The position numbers were made by a program, and so were the translations under genes. Shown in pieces: positions 21,950-35,531 of a DNA stretch of 64,000 nt. The notes beneath the pieces are model-generated. The model was given only the letters and a program-made list of their open reading frames with translations. It had not been told where the DNA came from and did not search any database. Each line of letters opens with the position of its first letter. Position 1 is the stretch's first letter. This DNA comes from Massospora cicadina (Eukaryota; Entomophthoromycota; Entomophthoromycetes; Entomophthorales; Entomophthoraceae). The stretch spans positions 1 through 64,000 of the forward strand of contig JAKSZP010005638.1 of the NCBI GenBank assembly GCA_022478985.1, read 5' to 3'.

Positions 21950-24900
21950 TGTGCAGCCTTTATCAGGCTCTGAAGTTCCCAATTATGCTCATCTAACATA
22001 TACCAGGGCTGCCGCTATGCCCACCCAGTTTGTAAACAGGTACACTAAGATGTAAAATAATGTTAAGGCTAAGAAATCAGACCCCCTATTTGTTCCCTTA
22101 ATGAGTTTAATAAAAATAATTGTGCCATTTATTGTTTCTCTTCAGCAATATGGTAGGACAGTGCAAGGTTGCAGTACCTGCCTTGGTGAACACTGGGGCC
22201 ACAGAGAATAATGACCTTAAAGCGCAATCTTTGGATCTTTAGGCCACCCCAGATTTTTCTGTATTATGGGTTTCTCAGATCCCTATGCTCACACTTTCTC
22301 TTTGTAAAACACTGCGGTTTATGGATCAACAATATGAATTTGTATCAAACTTAATGGTAATTCCAGAAGTGCTATATCCAGTGATTTTTGGGGTGGATGA
22401 TGGCGCTGCCAGGCAGTGAGTATTGACTTGGAACGGAACAAATTAGCTTTCACCACTAATTCTCACTCAAGGGAGATCCCATCCTTTCCAGGTTGGAAAC
22501 AGGTAATGCAGTAATAGCAACAGTGGAATACACTTCTACTAATGTGCTTGAGCTGCCTACTTTCCATTATCTCACGCCATTCAAATCAGTTTTGGATATG
22601 GACGTGTAAATAAGCTTTTAAGTCACAAAATTTGATCCTAATTTCTAATTAATGGTTGACTTCCTTAAAATTAACTATCCTCTATTTTCATACATGGCTG
22701 AGGAAGACCATGTGTTAAAGACTTGTATCAAAGACATGCTGAAGAAGGGGTGAAAGGTCAAGAAAACCTCTCCTGTAGTTTTTGCACAAAATCCTGATTA
22801 TACCTAAAGACCATGCACGAATTATGGACATTTAAATATTGTGATGGTTTCAAGCCATAATCTTATCCTTGGAGGCAGCAATATACCAGGCAATTTCAAG
22901 GTAATGGGTTTTAATAAATTTGATATGGTGAATGCTTTCCATCAAGTGTGGTTCAAGTTAATTTAGGAGTAATTGATGGCAAAATTCACTTGGTATTGAA
23001 TATAAAAGTTTTAAGTTATGTCATTTAGTATTGAACGCCCCAGAAATTTTTCAGCAGCAAATTGATGATGCCTTGGGCATTTTCAGATTCCCTTTTGCTA
23101 TTGCTTATGGAGTTGACATACTGATGCACTAGCCCAACTATGAACTCAGCAAGAATTTGACAAAAGTGACTGCAGAAATCCATAAATCTGATCTTGTTCT
23201 AAGCCTTTTAAACGCGAGTTTTTAAAAGGTAAAGTTCAATTTCTGGGTATATAAATGCCAAAGGATGGTTACGCCATCGCACCTTCTAAACTGAAGGCTA
23301 TTTTCTCATGGACCACACCAGTAACGCAGAAGCAACTTCAGAGTTTCATATATTATTTAATTTACTTAAGTGTTCTCACCAGCCAATTTAGAGCTGGCAT
23401 GGCCTCTTCATCCCCTCAATTTAAGAACGCACCATTTAATTAGACACTAAAATGCCAACAGGCGTTAAAGCAATAGCGGAAATTTTCACCATTACCCCAG
23501 TTCTTCACCATACAGATAAATATAAGCCTTTTATTGTAGCTTTTGATGCCTCTGATACCGCGAATGGGGCTGCATTTCTTCAAGAACATGAGGGGCGGGA
23601 AAACCCTGTGACTTACTTTTCAGGGGAAGTTTAGTGTCACAGATCATCCCTAAGCCATTTATGATTTATAGTTGACTGCGGTTTTTTGGTCTTTGATGCA
23701 TTGGTGTATATGTTACTGAGTGCAAAGCATACAGTGGATGTGCATATGGACCTTAAGTCTCTTTTTATTTTTTAAAACCTCAGACGTTGGCTCACAGAAT
23801 TAACAGGACTTCCTGTGAACTTTTTAAGCTTTAACTTCAAGTATGAGTTTGTCAAGGGGTTACTCATATTTTACTTGATATCTTGAGTTGAAATCCCCTA
23901 ATGGGTCCCACTTTGGATACAGACTCTAAATTAGTCAAATTAATTGTTTTTGAACAGTTCATAGCTCCTCCACCTCCATTCATCGCCATGGTTTCTCCAT
24001 TCACCCCAAAGCTTATAAATCCAATTTTATTTCTGAGGCTCCAAATCCTGCAGTATCCCCGTTAACCCTTATGCACCAGTGATTGAAATTAATCTTTCTG
24101 ACCCAGACCTGTCATCCTTTGTCAATAAAAAAAACTATACTGAATGTTGTTAAAAACCCAAGTCTACAGAACCTGAAGGTCTGGACCTCCTTAAGAAAAT
24201 TGCTGATTGTAAAGACTTTATGAATGGTATCTCCCAAAAATGATAGGGTGATATGTTTTTTGACAAAGTATGGGTTCCATCTTTAATGAGTTTAAATGTC
24301 ATAAGGGAACAACATGATCCCCATACCATGGAACACCCTGGCGTGAAAAGGCATTAAAAGTAATTAAATCTGGTTATGACTGAATAAGACTTACAAAAGA
24401 ATTTTTTGCCTGGATTGAACAATGCTTGATCTGTGATCAGTCCAAATCAGATAGGACAGGACAAAATGGCTTCTTCCACCCACATTAAAAAGCGGCAGGA
24501 CCTTGGACATAACTTTCAGCGAGTTTCATTGTAAGTTTACCAATGTCCTGTGAGTATGATGCAATTATGGTTTTTAGACCGCTTCTAAAAAATATACCAT
24601 CATTATTCCTTGTATTACATCAACTACAGCTAAGGACTTGTCACAATTGTTTGTGCATGTCTTTGCCTTTTTTGGGGGTTTTCAGGAAGTAATCATTGGC
24701 AAAGGCCCTCAGTTTACCTTGCAATTTTTGGAGGAATTATTTGACATGCTAAATATTAATCTATAGGTTATTAGCCCATCATTCCTAATCAAAAGCCTAA
24801 ATTTGAATAATATAACCGTCCCTGAAGTAGTATCTTCAATGCTATGCTATTGCTTCCAAGGATACATATGCAGCTGACCTTCTATTACCAAAACTCTTAC

Positions 24901-25480
24901 AAAAAATCCCACTATTCTTCTAAGGGTGTAATCCATGTATGCTAACTTGGGGTATAATCCTGCCTTTACTAGGACCCCATAATGTAGCAACATCTCAGCA
25001 GTGTATGACATTTTCATGAACATTCAGAAAGTTATTAGTAGGCCAAGAACTAGATGACAAAAAACTAATGATATCAAGCGTTTTGTAGACAAAAAGCAAC
25101 GCAAGGCTCATGATTATCAAGAATGTGATTTGGTAATAGCGGATACCAAGAATATGCACCTAAAAGTGTTATGCCTGAAATTATCTTAAAAATGTGCAGA
25201 CCTATTATTATTACCAAGGTTTTATACAGAAACGCTTTTACCTGGAACTCACTTCTTAAAATAAAAAACCTCTTTTCACGATTCCTCACACTCCCCTTCA
25301 AATTCAAGAAAATAATGGAGGTTGAGCTCAACTTGGTGGAAGTAGCCCAGAGTTTAAGTAGAAAGATTTTGGATGCACAATAGGTTAAACGCTAAGTGCA
25401 TCAACTGGCGTCATGGAAAGGGATACTCAGCTTAAGAGAATAGCTGGATCCCACCCAAGGATTTTACCAACTGACGTGTG
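21950..25480 (+). mobile_element. Decayed Ty3/Gypsy chromovirus on the plus strand (family B)
   Basis: Remnants lie in pol order. The protease is near 22150-22420 (VNTGATEN as the active site, normally DTGA; then VIFGVDDGA). Reverse transcriptase runs ~22640-23440: MLKKG, RPC-NYG-LNIV, then GYAIAPSKLKAIFSW. RNase H is at 23450-23640 (FIVAFDASDTANGAAFL, then NPVTYFSGE). Integrase covers ~24290-24900, and the C-terminus to ~25480 ends in a chromodomain-like stretch (KILDAQ, then ASWKG). Almost every block is cut by stops or shifts. No LTR pair or target duplication could be placed, so the edges are approximate. Confidence 0.75.
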
Positions 25481-26930
25481 CTAATGGATGAATTTCACAT
25501 GGAAATGAAATGCTCCAGCGCCTGCCCCGCCTAAGACTACTGACATTGCTACCATCAAACTCTTCACTCCTCAAAAGAATTTCTCCCTTGAAAACGCGCC
25601 ATAAGAAGAGGTGAGTACTGCCTGTCAAGGAAAGATAATTTAAGGCTACTGGCGCCATATATCGAGCTAAACATGGTTTTTCATCCTTTCATAACAAGAA
25701 AGTGTTCCAATCCAAAGGCGTTACCGCTTACATTATTTGCTGATCTGTAAATAACCTGGATAAAAGATAAGTAGCAACAGCCCTCCATCTGGTCCCCTTC
25801 ACCCTCAAAGTCTCTCTGTATCCCAAAGAAATACATATGTATCAAACTTCTTGGCAACTAATGCAGAGAATACAGTAATTCTGCCGCGAATATAGAATTA
25901 TCTTAAGCACATATGTCACCAGAGTAAAACCCACATCGAATAATAGGATGCTAAGAGGCGCACCAGTACTTGGAATAAAATTTAACACCTGGGAAATCCC
26001 AGATGCAGAATCCTTTACCAAAGAACCTTTCTATGGTTGAAAGTTCTAAGGAAAGGTGAACCAGACATAGGTTGATAGTATCAATGGGTTCTAATGCAAA
26101 AAGAAGTAATATGATTAGTTGAGCCTCAAAATTAATCATTTTATGATATGAACTACTCATGAATAAATTAGGTATGATCTTAAGAGCTGAAATCCCATGA
26201 CCACGTGGTTCCCCTTCTTAGTATAAGGACCAACAGCATTCACTTTGAAGATTGTTAGTATTTTGTAGTTTCCCATTTTCTAATATGAAACTATTTTTCT
26301 GTAAAAACCCCCTTGTACATAATTTAGTAATACAAGTGGCTAATAGACTAGTTCTTATAATCAGCCCATTTCAGATTCACCAACGCGCCTATCTCAGCCC
26401 TCTCAGACCAGCAGTGCCTAGTTGACTGTGAGTGCCATTGAGTGTTCTAGCTTAACCATGATGGAAGCCATGTCCTTCCTTGTCACGTTGGCTTTCTGAA
26501 AGCTAACATATTTTAGGGCTTAATTAATTTATAGCTTCAATAGGTATGTTCCTATGAAGCCTGTATAACAGAGGAGCATTACTATAGGTGACCAGAAGCT
26601 TTTAATGTTATGATTAATGGACATACGGCTTCATTTCAATATTATTAAACTTTGCCTTCTGGAAGCAATGAAGTAGTTTAAATTACCACTTTCTTAGTTA
26701 TACCTGTTTAAAAATTATTGGCAAAGTGCCCTAATCTTATTTTGACAATCTAATCACAGTTAAAAAGTTGATTTTGATATTAATGTGATTTTACTATAGT
26801 TGCAAACATGAAATATCCATTACTATTTAACCTCATTTTTTCTAAAAATCATAATCAGTATCCTTTATACCACATCAATAGTGGTTAAGAGACTATACAG
26901 GACAGTGGCTTGTATAGTGCCCTCGCACAT
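25481..26930. other. Unassigned DNA between Gypsy B and element A2
   Basis: No gene, tRNA or clear repeat is recognised here. It might include the right LTR of Gypsy B, but no matching left copy is visible. Confidence 0.3.
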
Positions 26931-27772
26931 TGTGCAAGGAGAGTGTCTGTAACTCTCCTGTTACCAGCGTGGTAGTGCTTGGTGCATAGGGCCAATGCCA
27001 GGAACTAGCCGTTAGTACAAAAGTTATTAGAGCCCATCAGAGGGTGCTGGAGCAATAAAAAATTAAGTAGAGAAGTGCAATCTTAATAGTAAATAACCAA
27101 TCAAAAGTGAAGCGGTGCACAAGGAAAGATGGGGTAAGCGTCCCAGGTTAAAGGGAACCTGGGCGATCCAACGGTGCATGAGAGGATAACCTTATTGTAT
27201 TTAAAATGGAATGGTTAACTTAGCACAAGACCTCCTTAAAGAGGCCAGCACACTGGATTGTTTGAGATATTATAAAAAAATGGGAAAAACGGGAAAATTT
27301 TATTATGAGAAGTCAACCAACAAGGAGCGTTGGTCACAAAAATAAAATTTAAACATTGTTGGGGTAATTTGGGGTCTGCTGAAGTGGTCCTAAGCACAAA
27401 TTCACCAATAGGCAAACGCTCCCATCTGAATTAATAGAATACACTGAAACTGACTTCACTTGAGTAATTGATAGAATTTGTAATCTATCCAAACGCGTAT
27501 TTCATAAATGGAATGGGTTTTGAACCCCTGTTCCTCAATCAAGTCTTTTTCCATGTTAATTGAATATCTTGTCCGTTTTAATGCCTGGGCTGACGCAAGG
27601 GCCTGGGCGTTATGCACCTCACTAGTACCAACCTGGGCATATTTGGCTTGTACCCAGCGTTGGTCTAATGTGTTTGAGGTCAGTTAGTCCTGAAGTTTCA
27701 CCTTCTGGGCCTCCTGACTCCCAGCCTTATCCTTAAGGTTGGTGCCCACTATCATTTCATTCAACCTTGACA
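26931..27772 (-). repeat. 3' LTR of element A2
   Basis: This ~842-bp repeat matches 32019-32871. It contains the same late block as A1 and A3 (TACCCAGCGTTGGTCTAATG) near the inner end. Confidence 0.85.
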
Positions 27773-29460
27773 TTACCCTCTCCTCCTGACGGGGCTCAAC
27801 CCTCCTCCAGGGGCTTGCGCTAGGGAAAGATTCTTGTGGGCTGGGGACAACTTCATTGCAGTAACGGTGATTTTGGGCTGAGATCCAGCATCCTGGGGGA
27901 AACGCTTATGGAAGGTGTCAATCAAGTTTTGGGCATGCACACAGTCACGCGCTGGAACCCAACTGTTCTCTGCAGTGTCAAACCCCTTCCAGATACTAGG
28001 TACTCAAGTCTTCTCTTAACATGGCGGGAGACTACTATTTCATCCACTTCCCACTATGGTGCCCCATCCACGAGATAGGCCTCAGGAGTCTCTGGTGGGG
28101 GCCCTCAAACAACGTTAATTTGCTCTCATGAAAAAAAGAGAAGATCCGAAATGAAAAGGGAAGATATAACTGGTATGAGGCATTTCCCACCTTTCTAACA
28201 ACGCGGTAAGGGCCAATCCTTTTTGGTCCCAGGTTTTTGAATGGCTGATTGATAAGGATGTTACAAGCATCAAGCATCACGAAATCCCCTTCCTTGTATC
28301 CTGGCCCCACTTGATGCTTACCATCAGCGTTCTCCTTATAAACTTGCATTGCCGCCTCCTAACTTGTGGAAACCCCCTAGTGGACCTTCTTGATAGTCTT
28401 GGCAAAGTCCACCACCGCTTCAACTTTAGATCCACAACTGGACTCCATGTTAAAGGCGGGGTTAAAACCATGGTTGGCAAAAAAGGGAACAACCAATAGA
28501 GAATGCAAAGTATTGTTGTAGATAATTTGGGCCATAGGAAGGCGAGAAACCCAATCTGAATGATCCACGGCGGTGTAGCACTGCAGGAACTGTTACAAGC
28601 ACTGGCTCACTCGTTCTGTCTGCCCATCTGATTGGGGGTGATAGGCAGTAGAACGGCAAGGGTGAATCTGAAGAGTCTTTCACAACTCTTCCCAAAAGAT
28701 GGAGGTAAACTGGGGCCCCAGTCGCTGATAATTTCTTGGGGTACCCATGAAGCGCAAACACATGAATGACGAAGAGACTTGCCATCTCAGCTGCGGTTAT
28801 AGTAGTTCTGCAAGGAATAAAATGGGCGAACTTCTTAAAATGGTCCACCACCATGATGGCATCATAATCATCAGAGACAGGTAATTCCACAATATAATTC
28901 ACTGATAGGGAGGTCCAGGGTCGTCAGCCTTCTGGACTGGTACCAACAACCCCGCTAAATGTTGACGATTTGGTTTCATTTGATTGCAGATCAGACGCTC
29001 TTTACACTACCGTCCCACCTGAGCAGGCAAGACCTTCAAATTGTAAGTGCGTCGTATTAACTCCAAGGTCTTTGCTTTCCCTGGATGACCAACGGTGAGT
29101 CCATCATGATGGTCCCAGATGATTTTCAGACGCAGTGGTCCAGCAGGAACCCATAGGCGCCCCTGAAACCAAACCATCTCAATCTTTACATGATAACCAC
29201 TGGATAGATCCTCTTGATTTAAAGCTCTCTTATCAAGGACCATAGTATATTTGGCTGACAAAGGCTGAGAAAGGACTACCTTTCTGATCATACTGTATTC
29301 CTCCACATTTTCTAGAGGCGCAAGCGCTGGCAGTTCAGCCGTGGGAGCAGGAAGTTGATATATAATCTTACCTGGCGGAATCATCAACTGGGTGTCATGA
29401 ACCTCTACCTCCTTTGGATCAGGAGCTAAAGCAGGGTTATGTCTTAAAGCATCCGCCAAC
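27773..29460 (-). pseudogene. A2 integrase and chromodomain region
   Basis: Frame 29459-29007 starts MADALRHNPALAP (linker) and continues into the integrase zinc-binding region (HHDGLTVGHPGKAKTLELI). Frame 28902-28462 is the core (YIVELPVSDDYDAIMVV, then FALHGYPKKLSATGA); the second catalytic Asp region has decayed. Frames 28568-28377 and 28349-28035 give the C-terminus (YKENADGKHQVGPGYKEGD). The chromodomain start follows at ~28080-27950, then the tail to the LTR. Frameshifts separate the parts. Confidence 0.8.
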
Positions 29461-30770
29461 CATTATTATTGCCCTTGGTGAACTCATAAGAAAAGGCAAG
29501 TTGGGCAAGGATCTCATGCCAACAGGTATGCCATGGGTTAGGACATGAGGGGCGCGGTAGTACAGCAAGGCATGGTGATCTGTATGTACATGGAATGGCT
29601 GGGTAAAGCCATGCAAGTGGTTCCGCCAATAAGTCAGCGCCTCCACCACTTCTAGTAACTCTTTGTCATAAACGATGTAATTCAACTCAGACAGAGACAT
29701 TTTTCTAGAAAAATATCCCACCGGAAGCTCTAACCCATCTTCACCTACTTGTAACAAGGCAGCTGCTATGGCGAAGTTGGAAGCATCAGTAGACACAATG
29801 AACTCTTTATTGGGGTTGAAACAGCGAAGAACTGACGTGGACAACAGGGTGCACTTCACTGCTTGGAAAGAATCTTCCAAAATGGGGGACCACTGAAGCA
29901 CTTTTGCACCGCTGGCCTTATATAAGGGTGCTACTCACCTCGGAAAGATTGGGCGTGAACTTCTTGAGGAATGTACACGTCCACAAAAAGCTCCTCGGTT
30001 CCTTAACTGAAGTGGGGTGGGCCACTCACAAATAGCCTTCTAATTGTCAGGAGTTATAATGTGTCCTTGGTCAAACACAACGTTGCCCAGAAAATTGACC
30101 TGGATTTAAAGAACTCATATTTACTGATCTTTAGCGTAAGGCGGGCTGCTCTTAACCTCTCCACCACTTGCCAAAGGTGTCCCGCATGGGACTCATGATC
30201 AGGGAAAAACACCAGGATATCGTCCATGTAGGCAACCGCGCATACCCCTAACAAGTACCCCAACGCTGCATCAATGCGGCGTTGAAAGATAGCAGGAGCA
30301 TTCTTAAGCCCAAAGGGAATGACCCAAAACTGGAAAATCCCTTTTTCTGGTACAGAATGCGGTTAACCACTCCTGTCCTCTTTTAATCCGAAACTGATTG
30401 AATGCATCGAGGCAATCTAATTTGGAATGACCTTAGCCTTCTCCACATAGCGCGTAATCTGAGAATCCAAAGAAATTGAATGTAAATCTGGTACAGTGAC
30501 GTTGTTGAGGTTCCCATAGTCTACTCATGGGCTTAGAGTACCATCCGCCTTCTCAACAAAGAGAAGTAGGGAGCAAACATGGGAGGTGCGCTGAAAAATC
30601 GCGCCTTTTACTAACTGCTCCTTCACCCACACATCTAACGCCTCTTCCTCCCGGACAGTCAAAGGGTAAATGAGGGAAGATATCCACACCAGATCCACAG
30701 TGAGCTTGAACTCACAGTCATACTTGGAATTATTAGGTAAGGCGTCAGCTGATGCAGCATCAAAGGAAGA
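29437..30770 (-). pseudogene. A2 reverse transcriptase and RNase H
   Basis: Frame 30263-30054 holds the catalytic box AVAYMDDILVFF and the following HLWQVVERLRAARLTL. RNase H is in 29901-29437 (NKEFIVSTDASNFAIAAALL, then LPVGYFSRKMSLSELNYIV and YDKELLEVVEALTYWRNHL). This is the best preserved RNase H of family A. The fingers and palm of reverse transcriptase upstream (30300-30770) are broken by shifts. Confidence 0.85.
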
Positions 30771-32018
30771 TTATAAACCCTCCAAACAAGAAGGTAGGGG
30801 AACCACCACGGTGTGCTTCAACATAGGGACAAGGCTAAGGGTGTGAAGGTGGGGCCAAAGGGGCAATTCGCCCTGGGCGTCAGCCTCAGACAAAGGAACG
30901 ACTAATGTGCGACCATTATTTAATGTGAGGGATAGGGTATTCTCTTTCATGTTGGTTTTCACGTCAAACTTCTGCCACCACTCGACACCCAAAATGATAG
31001 GGGAAAAGAGGTTTTTAACAGCTTGGAAGTTATCAGACAGGTGATACTTGCTGACCTCATAGTCCACTGTTCCAATGATCTTTAGAGTGGGAATACCTTG
31101 AGACGCCCCTCCTCTAACCACATCACCTGGCAAGTAACTCAGCTTAAGGTAGTCGGCTAGGTTTTGGTCCATAAAGTTTTCAGAGGCGCTAGTATCCACT
31201 AGAATAGTGGTGCTGAATTTCCCTACAGGGGAGGAAATGGTAGCAGTCAGTAGAAAAATACCTGGAATGGTCTTTATTTATAGTAGACAGCGCCAGAACA
31301 TCACCAAAGAACTCTTCATCTGGCATTAACATGTCACCCTGGTATGAGTTTGAATCAAATAATGGAGAGGGATATTTGGCCACTCTTACTACTAAGGCCA
31401 CATATCACACCATATCTTCATCAGGGGCATAAAAATTGCTGTATTGTATGCGCAGCTCAATTTTAACTTCCTGAGTGCTGTGAATCATGGAAGAGGTCAA
31501 ACGGGGTTTTTCTGGGGTGATTTGATACACAGGAGTAGCTTCCATATCTGAGCCATTAGAGAGCAAGTATGGTTCAGAGGTGTATATAAGGTTTCCATTA
31601 AAAAAAGCATTTTTTAGATGTGAACAACCCTTTTCCATAACAGCGATGGAATGCCCAACGTTATTCAAGGCCAACACCCTCAGGCCCATCTACGCCAATT
31701 CTGCCGGCATCATCTAAACGTGCTGCCAAAATAAACCCCATTTATTTGGCTTGATTTTATTAATTTTGGTGGAAAGTCGGGGAATTACAACTTTTGGACC
31801 CAGAAGCTTCCATATCCACCAGGTACAAGCACAAAGGGTGGGTACTTTCCAGGTGGAGGCAGCCAAAATAACGCCAAGGTGCTCCAACCTTAGGAAAAAG
31901 AGGAAACAGCGGTGCAGCTGACCACAGCCAAAGCCCGGAACTGGCACCCACTGGTTACACTTTAGAAAAGTCCCACATGGAAAAATATTGTGCACATATA
32001 ATTAAAAGGTTGGTCAAC
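30771..32018 (-). pseudogene. A2 protease and conserved N-terminal region
   Basis: Frame 31199-30771 is the aspartic protease, with D-T-S-A-S in place of DTGAS at its start, then VVRGGASQGIPTLKIIG and LFSPIILGVEWWQKFD. Upstream frames 31401-31189 and 31689-31405 carry the block GSDMEATPVYQITPEKPR and DEDMV, shared with A1. The most 5' frame (31995-31714) is hydrophobic and aromatic. No CCHC zinc knuckle is present in this 0.8-kb leader region. Confidence 0.7.
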
Positions 32019-32871
32019 TAATAAAAGGAAAGTGTCTGTAACTATCCTGTTCCCAGCGTGGTAGTGCTTGGTGCACAGGGCTAACGCCAGGGAACTAGCT
32101 GTTAGTAAAAAAGTTATTAGAGCCCAGCAGAGGGTGCTGGAGTAATAAAAACTTAAGTAGAGAAGTGTGCTCTTGATAGTAGTAAACAACTAAAAGTGAT
32201 GCAGTGAGCAAGGGAAGATGGGGTAAGCGTCCCAGGTTGGAGAGAACCTGGGCGACCCAACATTTCATGAGAGGATAACCTAATGGTAATAAAAATGGAA
32301 TGGTTAACATAGTGCAAGACCTCCTTGAAGAGGCCAGCACTCTGGATTGTTTGAGATAACATAAATAAAAATGGGAAAAACAGGAAATAAATATTATGAG
32401 AAGTCGACTAACAAGGAGTGTTGGTCACAGAAATCAAATTTAAACATTGTTGGGGAATTCAGGGTCTGCTGAAGTGGTCTTAAGCACTGATTCACCAATA
32501 GGCAAACACTCCCATCCAAGTTAGTATAATATACCAAAATTGACTTCACTTAAGTAATTGATAGAAGTTGAACTATACCTAAACGCGTAATTTCATAAAT
32601 GGAACAGGTTTTGAACCCCCATTCCTCAATCAACCAAATTGAACTGTCTGCATTAATTGAATATCTCATCCATTTTAATGCCTGGGCTGACGCAAGGGTC
32701 AGGGCGGTATGCACCTCACTAGTACCAACCTGGGCATATTTGGCTTGTACCCAGCGTTGGTATAATGTGTGCTTGAGGTCAGTTAGACCTGAAGTTTCAC
32801 CTTCTGGGCCTCCTGCCGCCCAGCCTTATCCTTGGGGTTGGTGCCCACTATTATGTCATTCAACAATGACA
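32019..32871 (-). repeat. 5' LTR of element A2
   Basis: This ~853-bp partner of 26931-27772 has a decayed first base pair at its inner edge (TA instead of TG). Confidence 0.85.
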
Positions 32872-34637
32872 CGTTATATGATCAACAAGTAATTCTTTTA
32901 ACCCAATCTATTGAAGTGCATATAGTAAGGCCAGTTTGAATGTGATTAGAGAATTGGCCTTAATGACAATTTAAAGGCTCCAGTTGACTTGCTGGGCACC
33001 TCAAAAGCTAAGGTTCATTGGTGGAAGTAGTTGAACATTTGGGCAATAGTATGGTCCTCATTGAGCTCTGAAAATAGTATCCAGAATAAATCATTGTATC
33101 TCTACAGGCGTTTCAAAGGGAATTCTGGAAATTAATGTTTCTAACACTTTGCTATATATAACAACTGAGACTCATGGTATAATGTATTATAAAGGCTTCT
33201 ACAGACTCATCCTTGTTAAAGGATAAATTCAAGTAACAACGGGCTACGCGTTGTCATCTGTTTTAATGCTCTAAACTCTTTTATAATGATTTTTATAAGA
33301 AATGAGCGAGTTAGGATGACTTCACTTAAGTTTGGTATGTCCAGCTTCTGAATTTTAGAGTTCAGGATCTTCATTATGTTTGTCACCTTTTCTGATTTGG
33401 GGATGCCTTCAATACTTATTTCAAACAGGGATATAAATTTGGGTTCATTTCAGTTCTTTTCAATCTTGGGTAAGTTGATTGAACTAACAGAACATGAATA
33501 TTCATTATTTTAAAGCCATGAATGACGCAAACATTTCAACTAAGAACTCCAGGTTGTCTGAATGAAGAATATAACATAATGACTTTGAGCCTCCAGAGCA
33601 GCCTGAGTGAAGGCTTTCTGCATAACCCTAGCAGAATGTGCCAAAAAGAGAAGGAGTTGGGGTAATATGGTGATGAAAGTAGATTGCTAGATGTGATAAT
33701 CTGAATATTTGTGAGCTCAGAAATTCCTGATTAGGTAAATTTTAAGTAATTTAGACAGAGGATGCACAAATGGCACCTCATTGCCTTTATCATCAAATGC
33801 TAATAAAGTGTCAACCTGTTAATTAACATAGCAAATCATGTACTCCTGATAGAGTTATTTTAAAATAATATAAAAATAGTTGCGCTTCACAAAAAACTTT
33901 TCTCAACAAGTTTGAGTTTCAGATTTGCAGTCAAAAGGTAATTTTTTCAACCCCTTAATTTTTTTCTTGGAAAAGAATTAAGTTACAAATAGATTTGATC
34001 TCCCTGTCATGGTCTGTGATATAGAGAATAGAACTATCAAGATTTTGCTCAAAGCTTTCTAGTGTTTGATGTATGGATTATCTCCACATAACACAAAGAT
34101 TTTTGGGAGTAGTGCTAATGCTTGTCCAGAGGATAAACAGTGCTCTGTTTAAGGATAATAAAGTCTGTTAAGAGCTTATACATATTGAGAGGAAGCCCTA
34201 AAGGTTGGTGAGCTTGATACTGATGAAGAGTAACATGGTCTGTCCACTTGAGAGAGCATACAAGGTCGCAATGGCCTTGTCCAGATCCATTTGTAGTTCG
34301 TTTAGCTAGTTAAGTTTTAGAATAAACGTTCTGATCAAATAAACACTAATTTTTTTTTAGAAAATTCATTATTTTTAATGTGATTTGTATAAATGAAGTT
34401 AAGTTTTTAATGTATGATAGGGGTTATTTATAGGAAAGGTGGATTGGTCACTGCCATAAACTTGTGGGGTCCAGGCATTAGCCCAGCAGGTTCCAAGGCT
34501 TTTAAAATTTTCTCCAGCCTCCTGGAACTGTTTCAGCACTTAATGAATACTTGAGGCGATGTTTGAACTTTTCTGCATATAACTTCATAAGTATCAACCA
34601 AATTTTTATTGACTCAAATCCTGATGTTCTTTGTTGG
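32872..34637. other. Unassigned DNA between elements A2 and A3
   Basis: This AT-rich stretch has no long open frame on either strand, no tRNA and no repeat that I can match within the window. It may be an older, unrecognisable transposon. Confidence 0.3.
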
Positions 34638-34642
34638 TCAGA

Positions 34643-35531
34643 TGTAAGGAGAGTGTCTATATTTCTCCTGTTCCTGCAAGGTGGTGCAAGGTGCACATCC
34701 ACACCGCCAGGGAACTAGTCATTAGTAAGAAGGTGAAAAAGGCACCTCGGAGGATTCCAGAGCAACAGGGACCCAGGTTAAGGGTTACTGTGTGGTATAT
34801 AGTAAAAGATAGAATATAAATATCAAACTTGGCTGGACACTAATGGGGAGATCATAACCAAGTGAAGATAGTTGCAGAAGTGCTTGAGTGCTTTGGTCTT
34901 GAGGGGATCAGGCGGCTCAATGGTGCACTATATATGGGAAATAATTTAGAAAAGATGTAATGGCAAAAGTGTTACATACCGCCTTGAGGAGGTCCACACA
35001 CAGTTTTGACTAAGGAACTATATCCAAAAAATGTAAACTAACGGAGGATTTATTATTAAGAAAATAACCAATGAGGAAGGTTGGTCTTGAGGAGACATAG
35101 TAAACAATTGGGGGAGATTGTCAATTGATGGAAGTGGTGCTAAGCCTAAGTGCACCAATAGGTGCACACTTCCATCATCCAGAGTACTATATCATGAGAT
35201 TGATTAAACTCAAGTTTTTGATTATAAGTATGGATAACCCAATTTAGAAATTTCAAAAATAAAATGGGTTTTGAAAACCTGTTCTCTGAGCAACTGAACC
35301 AAACCGTTGCTGTTAAGAATAAAGCTAGTGCATTTTAACACCCTTGCCAAAACACAGGGCTGAGCATCATGCGCATCCCCTAGACCAACCCAGGCATATC
35401 TGGCCTGAATCCAGCGCTGGTCCAGGGTATATTTGAGGTCTGGAAGGCCTGCCAACTTAACTTTTTTGGCCTCCTGACGACCAGCTTTATCTTTACATTG
35501 GCACCCTCAATTATGTCACCAGGCCATGACA
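34643..35531 (-). repeat. 3' LTR of element A3
   Basis: This 889-bp repeat begins TGTAAGGAGAGTG and ends CCATGACA at the polypurine edge. It matches 41968-44793 once the nested insert is removed. Confidence 0.88.

Larger units (their letters stand above)
26931..32871 (-). mobile_element. Ty3/Gypsy chromovirus, family A copy 2 (A2)
   Basis: The LTRs are 26931-27772 (inner end CCTTGACA) and ~32019-32871 (ending CAATGACA). They match along their length, including the GAGAGTGTCTGTAACT start. The internal part is ~4.25 kb and reads on the minus strand as N-terminal region, protease, reverse transcriptase, RNase H, integrase, chromodomain. The polypurine side begins TTACCCTCTCCTCC on the plus strand at 27773. 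No clear target duplication is found (CACAT on the left, CGTTA on the right), so the outer edges may have recombined or decayed. There is no nested insert, so this copy best shows the family layout. Confidence 0.88.

Noticed and set aside
26931..32871. A target-site duplication for element A2
   Set aside because: The five bases outside the two LTRs differ (CACAT and CGTTA), and shifting the edges by a few bases does not help, so none is claimed.
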